29,445 nucleotides of DNA from Silene noctiflora (taxonomy: Eukaryota; Streptophyta; Magnoliopsida; Caryophyllales; Caryophyllaceae), in contig VHZZ01016342.1 in the NCBI GenBank assembly GCA_009801015.1, positions 13,204 to 42,648 of the forward strand. Direction: 5' to 3'. The position numbers and the translations under genes were made by a program. Each line of letters starts with the position of its first letter. Within the stretch, counting starts at the first letter, position 1. Shown here piece by piece: positions 18,965-29,004 of this stretch. The notes beneath the pieces are model-generated. The model was given only the letters and a program-made list of their open reading frames with translations. It was not told the DNA's origin and ran no database searches.

Positions 18965-21900
18965 TCAACATAAACTCTTCATTTCCTCTAAACCTTTCTG
19001 TCTTCTCTTAAAGTCTAACGTAAAAATCGGATAGTCCACAAAACTGTCATTCGCATTGTTATATTCCCTTGGTGAAAACTGACAGGCATTATTTTGATTG
19101 CATTTACCAGAATTCACAGGTGGATATTTGGCCGATAACAAAGCTGAAGACGACTCTGTCGAAGGTGGATAGCCCACAACCTTTATCTTATTTCCATCCC
19201 ATATACCATAGTTCCTAACTGGAACATTCTCAAGGTTCGCAATGCCGTTAGAGGTCAGATGGTGATTCGTTGTCTCATCATACTGCAAGGAGATCGAAAT
19301 CTCTTTGTCAACTGAAGATGTTTTGCTAAGAATATTTTCGAACCGTTTAACACCACTACCGATACAAGTGTCTGAAGATCTGCTCGGAACCATATGATCA
19401 TTCTGAGAAGCTGCACCACTGCATTTCCTGAAATGACGCTCTTGAAAAGACTGCACTTTTCTACTTCCTGGCTTATGAGTACGGCCATCGTTCGATTCCG
19501 TCTCAACTGTCAAATCAACAAGCAGATCTGTCACACCTTCCCAAGTGTGATTAGAGCTGCCGGAACACCTTAAGTGTTTGCGTTGCCCATCGCGAGAACT
19601 GGTGCAGTCAGGATCTAGAATTTCACATGAAACAACTGATTTCACATTGGTAGCCTCTGAAACTGATTCAGGGTCTATAGAACTTGATACATGGGATACT
19701 TCAGTACTGCCGTCAAATACCCCACAAAGACCAATATCTAAAACATCTGCTGGCCATAAAACGTCAGGTTCCATGTCAATTTCTTTGCAACCCAATTGCC
19801 CCGGGCCACAATTCCCAGTAGAATCAAGGTTTGAAATGTTTTGACTCACATGTGGCAACTCTCTTTTTGTTCTAGAATCTGACTTACCACTACAACCTAC
19901 ATACCTCATCTTTACAACTCCGGCCCCATCTTCAACATCACTTCCACTACCATTTGTAGCGTTGCTTCCAAGGAGTCTTCCACTACAACTAACTGAGATC
20001 AAATTTTCGAGACCTAGGCACTTCCGACCCTTACTGAAGAACACTTTGCACTGATCCCGAGTCTTTGTCTTCACAACTCCTGATATTGTCAAAAAGTCCT
20101 TCCCATGAGTTGAAAAAGCCCGTACAAATAAAAATTTCTCTTCATCTGTCCAGTCCCCAAAATCTCTCTCTCCACAAATTTCATCTGAAACAGTATCCTC
20201 GTCATCGTCACCAACATTCAGTGAGATATCAGGTGTCGAGAGTCGCCTAACAAAGGAACATACTTTACAGTGTTTCAACTCCTTGCCATCGTTAGGACCC
20301 AGAGAATTAGTGGTGCAGGAATCCATAGCCTCAGAAGACAAAAGATCAGCTTCAGGACTTTTTGTAGCTACTTCAGTGACAAAATCTGATTTTCTGGGGT
20401 TCTTGTTGGTTAACTTTAAAGTTTTCATGGCTTGATCAGTTAGAGCTGCAATCGATGCAACTTCTCCCAAGATATCAAGAGAAGCCGGCTTCACCTCTCT
20501 ACCCCATTTCTTCTCAGACGTCAACATGTATGTATCTGAATACAGAGGCTTCACTTGCTTTTTCACACCCAGCTTTTTAATTTTCTCAAAACTTTCTGAT
20601 TTATGATTTTTGTAATAGAATTGAATGCAATCGGCTATGGTCTTATGATCAAGGAAAGAAGCAATTTTCCTGAAATCTTTCCCATGAGTGGTTAGTTTGT
20701 CCATGAAAATTTCCTTCTCTTCGAAGGTCCAAGGGTTGATCAACGCTCTCTCCTTCTCAACTGCACATGGATCTTCAACTAATCCATTACTCGACATAAA
20801 CCTTGATGACATCTTGTCCTTCTCATCTAAGATCATAGCTGGCATCTTCAAACTGCTTCTGTAGTTTTTCATCTTGGTATCTGAGAGTAGCTTTCTAGTA
20901 AAATTCAAGATCTCAGTACTCAGATCTGAGCTCAAGCTTCCTGCTGAAACACAAAAAAGAAGAAAACAAACATAACATTCAATGTAAGCAAATAATTTAT
21001 ACACTGTTGATCTGCATTAATATTGAGATTAAACCAGAGAATACTTTGGTATGAGCGTAACTATTCCGAGATTGAACCATATGAGCAAATACCATTTAGA
21101 CCACACAATGATATAGATACCTGGAAAAACCTTTAGTACATGGATTACTTCGAGTGTCACCAACCCTCGCTAAAGGGGTATGGGTTTGGCATACTTAAGA
21201 TTATCCTTCTTACTACTGCTCAAAAGTCAAAACCCACAAACCAGACTAAATAAAAGTTTACCAGAGTCGGGGATCCAAGGCTGTAAAATCTCAATAGTTG
21301 GACACATAAAACCCCCATACTACCATAGGCTGCAAGTACTTCTCTAACGCATAACAAAGATGTGATTAAAACAAAATTCCTACACCAATCTGTTCTAGTA
21401 ACTCAATATTTTATTTTTATGAAGACAACAACGCAAATCCACAGACCCACCACTTATTTTTCCTTTAGCTTGCCTCACATGGCTAACAAGGAGGGCCATT
21501 TCTTTTAATTAATCTGTGTATTTGCTGTTCCTTTGCAAATTGCCTATTCAAGGTGACATTCAATAAGCTATGTGCCATTAAAAATATAACAAGAGGCAAA
21601 AGAATCTCAAAAAGTACCTAATTCTGACCAAAAGAGGGTAGAGAGCTCATAGGCACAACAATTCCGATGTCAATAACTAATATGTAAATATCTAACAGTA
21701 CTCCATTCTTGAATTTATTTTCTATTTCATAATCGTGGGTAGTATGACTTCCGGCATTTAGCATGTTCAGTTTCTTCAAATCATGTCTCTCTTGCCAAGT
21801 ACATACCCATAACTTTCATTAAAAATGCAAAATTCATAGGCATGTCGATTATTTAAGTGCAGCATACCTGGTGAGCGAAAGCGTGCACGAACGGCCGAGC

Positions 21901-24900
21901 GACGCTTTTGTTTCCCCATGTGCAAAGTTCGAGAAGTCACATCAAGCTTCTTATGTGATTTCAATCGGTGATTTCTATCTAAGCATAGATCCTCCTTCCA
22001 AAGGTGATAAAAAGCTCTATACTTCAAAGAAATCACTCTCTCCTTGAATCTGAGAAGCCGCTTCCGACTCCAAAACTTCTTTTTGATTGTGATATCAGGA
22101 GTCAAGCAAGAACGTCTACAAGCCTCCATACCACGAGCCCTATTATCAGTATTATCATCTGGAAGCAGCTTAGTAAGCATCTCAGATGCTATACAAGACG
22201 TTTCCTTGTTAGAAGCTAATATGAGATCACATATGTTGTCCTCTTTCTTATCACAATTACATGGGTTATCAACCACAGCAGCAACACTAGCATCTTTAAT
22301 AGCCTTTTCACCATTAACATGACTATGTTTCCTCTCAATCGTCCTCTTATTATCACAAGTGTACACATTTTCTAGCATAGTTCCAGAGGATTTGCCAAAC
22401 TCACTGTCTGAAGAACACGAGTTTCGCCACCCACAAGGGGAGACTGCCTTCTGAGCAAAAAATAGTTCAGAAAATTTTGAAGTGGCGGTTCCAGGACTAC
22501 CAATATCCTCACCCTTGCTTTCTGCATGATTATCTCTTGCATAATGACTAGGAAGTGCACTTTCCATAATTATGTCTTCAGATGAACCTACTCCCAAAGG
22601 AAGCGGTCTAGCAAAGCCATTTGGACCAACACCATGAACAAATTTATTTATTGGGGAATATTTTAACAAATCAGAACATGGAATACCTTGATAAGAATTG
22701 CCATTTAAAAACTTCAGTTCAGATTCAAGCGAATCAATTTCAGTTTCAGTCAACTCTAATGTCTTCGAAATTTCACCTTTCCACAACAGTAGCTTACTTA
22801 AAGCTGATGATCTCATTAAACCGGAATCTGTAGAGAACTGTTCATCTACATACAGCAATTCATCAAGCAAAGAACTTAAATTGGCAATCAAGTTTAGTTC
22901 CAATTTCTCCAAATTGAACTGCATTCCTTCAGTCTGTTTCTCAGACAGAGGTATCATCGACGCACTGAGGTTATTAGAATCATCCCCAATTGTCTTCGCA
23001 TATGTCTTCTCCTCTAGCCCTGTCACAGGTTGAAAATATGAGAATCTAAAGACTCACCACATGATTACATTGTTAACTTGCATCCACATGACATTATTAA
23101 ATGTTAACTTTGCATATATTTTCTAATCTTATACAATCAAACGCCTCATGAAACATTAGAGAGCCAACATTTCTAGTAATAAACCTGCTTGTCTGATCTA
23201 AAAAAACAAAACTGCATGAATCAGTGAGCTTTATTAAAGACGTTTGGTAGTAGGGAATGAAATTTGCCCATTCCCTTGACGTTAGTTTGCTTCTTTTTTT
23301 TCCTTTCCCTTTACCAATTTTTCAGATTGGGTTACCCCTTAGGCCCTTACTCTTGCACACCCCTAAGGATTTCCCAAACCCTTTCCCTATAAACTCTACC
23401 CATCACCACCATTCACCATTCAACCACCAACACGACCACCAATAACTACAAACTTCCACCATTACCAGTTTCGGTGCCCGCTCTCCACACCCCCACAAAT
23501 GACTACCACTTTCCTCTTGATTCCCCTCTAACCCCTTGCAAACAAAACGCCGCCTAGAACGAAAGGGGACTGGTACCAAGTCATGCGCAAAGTATTTTAT
23601 CTATTGAATCTAGATTCAAAATCATATTTCCCATGTTTCAGACTAGTCTACAAGGCCCTAAAACAAGTTGTGTGGCTTAAATCAGTCTGAATCATTTAAA
23701 CTTTACAAGAATTGAACAGTATGTGGCTCTATCAGCTTTAGCATACCAGGCCAAATAAGGTAGCCAGAAAAAAACATATGTAGTTCACACACATTTAATT
23801 TTAAACCCTTTGAGAGTCAGCAAACTGCACATAAAACAATTTTAAAAAAAAAAGCAAAAAAAAACCTACTGAGATATATCCCTGGTCTACACTAGTGAGA
23901 TGGCCGCAAACATGCAACGTCAAGGACTATTGACATGAATAAAATAAAAATGAAAGATGAAAACAGAGAGTAAAGTGAACTTAATAAATATACTTTGGCA
24001 AGTTCATATATTCTGGATTTTGGGTAAGTACAGAAGCGTGTACTCATAAATCTTCAAGTTGGAGATTAAGCTCTCCAACAGCGGCAGCAGCAAACTTATT
24101 ACCTTCGTCCCTTACTCCCTCAGGCCTCACTCATGCACACCAGTAACAGAAGTCAATAAAGGATCTAAAATTAATCTGCTTCACAAGAACTGAAGAAGGA
24201 AGAAAAACATCTAAAGACTGAGTTCCCCGAACGTAGCCAAATTAATCTGCTAGTTTCGAATCTTAAGTAACATTTGAACTCTAAATGTCCCATAGCATAG
24301 TATCACGTATCCTTTGGACCTATCCTTTCTATTTCCTGAGGAATCATATCTCATATTACAACTCGCTACTCTCATTAACCAACTTTCCCCATAAGATTAA
24401 CATTATGCAATTGCTTAATTTTCACTACAAATGAGGCGTAGTGAGCGGCCCAAAAAGAACCACGAGCACATACCAGAAACACATCCAATAGAAAGGTTAC
24501 AAACTGATAAATTCCTATCAAACTCCACAACTAGCAGAAAAGAAAAAACACACAAGCTACCCAAAAATACTCAAGCCAGCAAATTCACATATTCAGGCTG
24601 AAAAATTTAGGTAAAGCCCTGAATCAAGGAAAAACATCAACTTCAACATAACTGTTGAATACTAGCTTCCTCCTCTCTTTTTCCTCTCAAAAAGCTCTTG
24701 CATCCATCCATCATATTCGGAAATACCACCAACAATTAATCGATGGTAATCCCCCAAATAGCTTATTCATCAATTATTAGTATGAAAATTTATGAATTTA
24801 TGAATTAATCGATAAAAGTGTCTCTTTCGGTAAGATTCATTTGCCAGTCTCTATTTTCAGAGTATTTTAAATCCTTTATGGCTTTCTAGGGTTTAGTTTT

Positions 24901-26578
24901 ATTGAAAATATAGACAGATTTATTAATAATTTATCCTTGGTTTCAAAAAGAAAAAAGAAAAAAAAAAGGAAGAAACATCAGAAACTGCATTTATGGAGAA
25001 ATGAACAACACCAGTACCTGGTGACGAACTGCAAGTGAAGGATGACGGTTTGGCAGGACATGAACAATCAGAGAAACCTGTAATCTCGGGAATCATCTCA
25101 ACCAAATTTGAGGTGACAAGATGTGCGGGCTCCACAAAACCGACTGATGCTATATTTTCAAAAGTAGTTGCATTTTCTTCAACGTTCTTTTTTTCATACT
25201 TTGCCAACCCCTCCCCCCAACCAAGTCTTGGCTTCTTTCTAGAGGTTAAATCTTCAGCAGGAACAGCAAAGGGAGCACAAGCAACAATATCTACTCCAGA
25301 AGGTGATTGAACCAGAGTAACATTCTTCAGGGCCAAGTCGTCCTCCACATCACAAGTCTCTCCTCCAATACTCTTCGAGGCAGTTAAATGGCTGAAAAAA
25401 GAACCTCTGGATGTCACGCTTCCTGAGCGAGAACACTTCAAAGGCGTCCAGTCTAGGCATCCGAAAGAGTTCTCCCTACTAATTCTATGACTCACACCTG
25501 ACCCATTGCCATCACATGTTTTATCAGCTTGGTACTTTGAGAGGGAATGAAGACTGAGATCAGAATTAGGATGGGAAGCACGGACAGGTGAATTGCCAAC
25601 TGACCTCTGATTTTTCACACCAATTTGACGTCCTGATGTATTTGTTAGTCTGTTGTTATCCCAAGAACGGCCTCTCCATTCTTTCTGGCCTAAACCACTA
25701 CGATTATCCCTGTAATTTGTACCATATCTACCATTTCTCCGTGGTCCAGATGGCCTGAAATATTCACCATCCATAAACCGATCACCAGAACGAGGTGTAG
25801 GATAATCATGCGGAGAACCTTGTTGATACAAATGCCATTCAGCCTGCTTACCATGACCTTTAAGGTAATAAATATAAACAGAAAAGAAGAGGGAAACAAA
25901 TATTAACACAAGAAATTAAATACTTGGCCATAATCATTCAAGTAAACTTGGAGAGAGCAGCAAAGCACCAATGAAACGCCAGACATAAACTTGACAAAGA
26001 AAAGCTGAAGTGAGAAAAGGCGAAAATCAAGCAAACACCTGAATTCTTAGGCTAGAAGCTAAAGAACAATGAGGCAGCAAGCAAAAGAAGTAAACACCTA
26101 GGCTAGAATCTAATCTAAAGAAGAATGAAGCAGGAAGCAAACATCTGAATTCCAATGCACAGCTGAATCTACTTAGTATAGGTATATAATGATAAAGAGG
26201 GTATTTATTTATTTATTTATGAAATAGAGTAGATAGAAGAGAAGCAATTAAGTAGGGTGGGTACTAACCAGAGTGGCGGCGAAAGTGGGAAGGGAAGGAG
26301 GAGCGAGGGTGAAAGTGGTAAGAATAACGAGATCCATTGGCGGGAAAAGGCGAAGACGAAGAATCCCTCCATCTGCCGCCATCATGACCATATTCGTAAT
26401 CGTATTTACGTTGTTGTTGTTGTTGTTGTCGACGATCCCAATGAGGAGGCATCAACACAGGTCCAGTTTTAAAGCCAATAAAATCTTCTTCTCTTGACCT
26501 CTTCTCCCTCCTTATCCCCATCCTTCTCCTGTTGTTGTTGTTGTTGAAGTTGTTGCTGCTGCTGCTATTATAGGACAT
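18965..26578 (-). CDS. PWR: POWERDRESS-like SANT/Myb-domain chromatin protein (4 exons, 1425 aa)
   Basis: In Arabidopsis, PWR is a nuclear protein that works with histone deacetylase HDA9 to deacetylate histone H3, affecting flowering, floral determinacy and senescence. Exons (transcript order): 26578-26269, 25857-25018, 23019-21868, 20940-18965; phases are consistent, totalling 4278 nt with a TGA stop. Start ATG 26578 was chosen because the upstream in-frame codon at 26584 is GTG. Seen in the protein: Asn/Ser-rich and Gln runs near residues 5-16 and 51-56; PWR-typical KKPRLGWGEGLAKYEKK at 311-327; MPAMILDEKDKMSSRF before SANT1 (836-883, NPWTFEEKEIF...CIQFYYKNHK); SANT2 (1029-1073, DWTDEEKFLFVRAF...DQCKVFFSKGRK); and a C-terminal NVPVRNYGIWDGNKI motif at about 1337-1351. 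It is shorter than I recall for Arabidopsis (over 1600 aa). The orthologue call is supported by the neighbouring PUS5-like gene. Confidence 0.95.
20024..20158 (-). other. PWR: SANT domain 2 of PWR
   Basis: Residues 1029-1073 read DWTDEEKFLFVRAFSTHGKD through FLTISGVV to DQCKVFFSKGRK. It has the W-F-F aromatic pattern of SANT domains and is preceded by an acidic stretch (DDDEDTVSDE), as in PWR. Confidence 0.9.
20594..20737 (-). other. PWR: SANT domain 1 of PWR
   Basis: Residues 836-883 carry the spaced aromatic residues of a SANT/Myb repeat: the W of PWTFEEKEIF, the F of GKDFRKIASFL, and the FYY of CIQFYYKNHK. The last aromatic is Y rather than W, which fits SANT of the SMRT/N-CoR/PWR type rather than DNA-binding Myb. 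Confidence 0.9.
20941..21867 (-). other. PWR intron 3, with tandem NAGNAG acceptor
   Basis: The donor reads CCAG|GTATGC and the acceptor reads TTTCAGCAG|GAAGC on the minus strand. Both AGs keep the frame; the upstream one adds an Ala before the Gly at residue 768. The interior is AT-rich and I see no element in it. Confidence 0.75.
23020..25017 (-). other. PWR intron 2 (2.0 kb)
   Basis: The donor reads CCAG|GTACTG and the acceptor GACAG|GGCTAG on the minus strand, in phase 1. It contains a possible MITE at about 23239-23556. The rest is AT-rich sequence with A-runs (23846-23866) and no supported gene. Confidence 0.75.
23239..23556. mobile_element. Possible MITE in PWR intron 2
   Basis: The left end ACGTTTGGTAGTAGGGAAT and the right end ATTCCCC...TTGCAAACAAAACGCCGCC are roughly inverted, and the interior is pyrimidine-rich and ORF-poor in style. 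Boundaries and superfamily are uncertain; no target duplication was found. Confidence 0.35.
25858..26268 (-). other. PWR intron 1, with short direct repeats and a TTTA microsatellite
   Basis: The donor reads CTCTG|GTTAGT and the acceptor TTAAAG|GTCATG on the minus strand. Two to three diverged copies of a block of about 50 bp (TAGGCTAGAAGCTAAAGAAC versus TAGGCTAGAATCTAATCTAA, each followed by AGAA-AATGA-GCAG-AAGCAAA) lie at 26029-26150. A TTTA microsatellite lies at 26203-26220. Confidence 0.75.
26404..26576 (-). repeat. Coding trinucleotide repeats in PWR exon 1
   Basis: Plus-strand GTT/GCT runs near 26411-26430 and 26531-26567 encode the Gln run (residues 51-56) and the Ser/Asn-rich N-terminus (residues 5-16) of PWR. 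These are microsatellite-like and likely variable in length between relatives. Confidence 0.7.
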
Positions 26579-26995
26579 CCACACTAACTCTATAATTCAA
26601 CAATTCAACAAAATAGAAGCGAATCTTGTTAGGTGGGCACTGCAATTTCCTCTCCTACCACCAAAACTTTTAGGGTTTTTTATTGTTGGGAATGAAGGGA
26701 CGAGAAAGATGATGGGAGTGATGGGGAGAGGATGGTCTAGGTCTCACAAAAGTTGAACTGAGTTGTCTTGTGTCTACATAACGCCCATGCGTCACTCCGT
26801 TTTACTCTTCTACTTCACGTCCGCCTTCGTTTTCTATTCTTTTGCCCTAATTTTTCCGGTTCTCTTACCTCTATCTTTAAGCGCCTATCCACCCTAATAA
26901 TTTTGAGCTAGTAGCTTCCTAAAATGGACTCACAAAAAGAACATAACCAATAGAAAAATAATGATCTCATTTATATAGTTTTAATTTTATATTTG
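26579..26995 (-). promoter_or_regulatory. Upstream region of PWR
   Basis: This is presumed 5' leader and promoter. On the minus strand, a TATA-box-like CTATATAAATG lies at about 26966-26977, roughly 390 bp before the ATG, but its use is unproven. A TGACG/ACGT-type word (TGACGCATGG on the minus strand) lies near 26789. The retrotransposon-derived sequence begins a few tens of bases further out. Confidence 0.35.
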
Positions 26996-27029
26996 TTTTG
27001 GTAAAAATTTACCGTGTAGTTGCTTTAGT

Positions 27030-27615
27030 TGTAGGTTAAAATGATTGCTCGAGGACCAACGAATAAACTAAATGTGACGATGCGAACAAGTGAAATAAAC
27101 AACGAAAACAAAGGTTGACACGAGATATTTTGGTGACGCGGAAAACCCGATGTGGGAAAAACCGCGGGGGAGTCGGAATCCCACCAACTTTGCACTATAA
27201 ACGAGACGGAATTGCAAGTACGAAAGTACAAGGGAAGTTTTCTAGGAATTATTGTATAAGTGAAGCTAAATTGCAGAATTGGTGTTGAGGCGTTGATGAG
27301 GAATTGAATGCATTCTCCAGATGTTGGGGCGTCCCTTTTATAGGCCAGGCCTGCTAGGGTTCTGGTCCATAAATCTCTCCTGGTCCTGCTCCTGGATCTT
27401 AGCTTTTGTTGAGGAAAAATAGGGGGTGGTTTCTTTGACTTTCCTCATTCACTTGGCATGTGCTTTATTAAACAAATGTGTTTGTTTGCTTTTCATCCGA
27501 CGTCCCATGTGTTGCCACGTCATCGATCTTTTGTCTCTCACGCTTGCCAATGGATTGCTGCCACGTGGCCCTCTAACAAAAAGTGTATTTTTGTCCATAA
27601 CAATTGCCCCCAAAT
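27030..27615 (+). mobile_element. LTR-like sequence of a retrotransposon
   Basis: The stretch TTTTGGTGACGCGGAAAACC through GTGGGAAAAACCGCGG to CCCACCAACTTTGCACTATA has the composition I associate with plant retrotransposon LTRs. It is followed by a TATA-like CCCTTTTATAGG and a segment ending in GTCCATAACA before AATTGCCCCC. The exact ends and any primer-binding site were not found. It directly precedes the gypsy-type ORF at 27951 on the same strand. Confidence 0.5.
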
Positions 27616-27950
27616 TTTCGCCCGAAGTACTTTGGGCGGGAATTTCGATTATGCTACGGGTGTCTTATGAACTCGACGATTACGTCATATCTTGTCTCCC
27701 CACTTGTTTTGCCAACCGTCATAAATTCACCCCCCCCTCCCAAGACTGTCTAACCCATCATTACACTCCCCTTCATCTCCTCAAAACTCCCCCACTCCCT
27801 CGGTTCTCTCCCACTTCCTCAAAACTCCCAACCACTTACTCAACTCCCTTCTTCTTCTCCCAACTACTCACCTCAACTTCCTCCTTCTTCTCAGCTTCTT
27901 CTCCGTCCGGTCTCCTTCCATCAGGTACTCTTCTCCTCCTTCGTTATCTC

Positions 27951-28509
27951 ATGGCCCAAGAACCTTCGTCGTCCGCTCCTTCGATCACCGATCCCCCTTA
28001 CGATCTGGCCGACCCTTTCCCTACCGGCGGCGTCCTCTCGGTGAAACATTCGTGCGACTCCACATTCATGGCCGCCGACCTCCTCCTTATCAGAGAGAGG
28101 TTCGGGTTTTTCGACGATGTGGTGTTCCACATCCCCCTTCCTGGTCAGAGGGCTGACTTCGTGAGGTGGGGTTAGACATGTCTTTATGATTACTCGTTCC
28201 GTTTCGATATGAGGTTTCCTCTACCTCTCTTGATTAGGGAGTTTATGATTTTTAATCAACTGGCCATATGCCAAGTGGCCCCGTATTCTTTGTGGACCTT
28301 ACTTTCTATCTGCGCCATGAATGAGTCTCTGGGATGCGATATTGGCCTTTCTAATTTGGCCATCTGTTTTCTATTCGATCTCCTGGTCATGGTCAGGTGA
28401 CCATTCGTACTCGCGACGGAGAAGACAACTGCATTGTCTTTCCAGTCACCCTGATGATAACAAGTGGTTCACTCGTTTTATTTTCGTTGAGATTAGCACT
28501 TTTCCCCTC
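27951..28509 (+). pseudogene. Broken N-terminal ORF of a gypsy-type element (Transposase_28-like)
   Basis: An ATG at 27951 opens MAQEPSSSAPSITDPPYDLA and runs to TAG at 28173-28175. The same frame continues as YSFRFDMRFPLPLLIREFMI, then FNQLAICQVAPYSLWTLLSI, to TGA at 28397-28399. A shifted frame resumes the same kind of domain at 28441-28509 (DNKWFTRFIFVEISTFPL). The order (hydrophobic PLP..IREF, then QVAPYSLW, then KWFTRFIFV) matches the plant 'putative gypsy type transposon' domain (PF04195) as I remember it. At least one stop and one frameshift make it nonfunctional, and the rest of the element is absent. Confidence 0.65.
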
Positions 28510-28553
28510 CTACAGACTATAATTGTAATACTCGGTATTTTCAGTGTAGGGAC

Positions 28554-28947
28554 ACTCGGTAGAGTACATGGTACTCGACCGAGTGCCCCGTTGTGTCAGT
28601 CTGGCAGTGTTCTGGAGTGGGGAACTCGGACGAGTGCAATGAACTCGATCGAGTGGCTTGTACTCGGTCGAGTGTTTGCTACTCGGTCGAGTGTCACTTA
28701 CTCGACCGAGTGTGGGGCACTCGACCGAGTCCCAGGCACTCGATCGAGTGGATTTTTGGGTGATTTGAGGCAGAATCTCTGCCAGTTTTGCACTCGACCG
28801 ACTGTGCGAGACACTCGACCGAGTTGAGGGTACTCGATCGAGTACACACCGAGTGTATTTAGGGGTCAAATTGAGTCAGACCCTGGATGTTTTGCACTCG
28901 ACCGAGTTTATTTTACACTCGACCGAGTTAGGCGCACTCGACCGAGT
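28554..28947 (+). repeat. Array of 15 palindromic 12-mers, ACTCGRYCGAGT, mostly at 19-bp spacing
   Basis: Units start at 28554, 28573, 28624, 28643, 28662, 28681, 28700, 28719, 28738, 28792, 28813, 28832, 28896, 28917 and 28936. Twelve match ACTCG(AT/AC/GT)CGAGT; those at 28554, 28624 and 28792 have one change. Seven consecutive units (28624-28749) are spaced exactly 19 bp apart with 7-nt spacers of unrelated sequence. The array lies just before the gag start at 29005, presumably in the leader or LTR of that element. Confidence 0.95.
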
Positions 28948-29004
28948 GCAGTGACGTTTCCTGTTTTACCGTTTAAGTCGTGGACTGTTTCTTTCTATAG
29001 TACG

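Noticed and set aside
19578-19844. Plus-strand ORFs inside PWR exon 4
   Set aside because: Antisense shadows of the PWR coding sequence without independent support.
27426-27950. In-frame extension upstream of the ATG at 27951
   Set aside because: Composition is LTR and leader-like with long pyrimidine runs; the recognisable protein begins at MAQEPSSS.
28510-28869. Minus-strand ORF of 119 codons across the palindrome array
   Set aside because: Its repetitive peptide is a by-product of the stop-poor palindromic repeat; there is no domain, and the plus-strand gag context explains the region.
28554-28947. CRISPR-like array (short repeats with regular unique spacers)
   Set aside because: Repeats are 12 bp and spacers 7 nt, far too short, and the context is a plant retrotransposon. 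Only the regularity resembles CRISPR.
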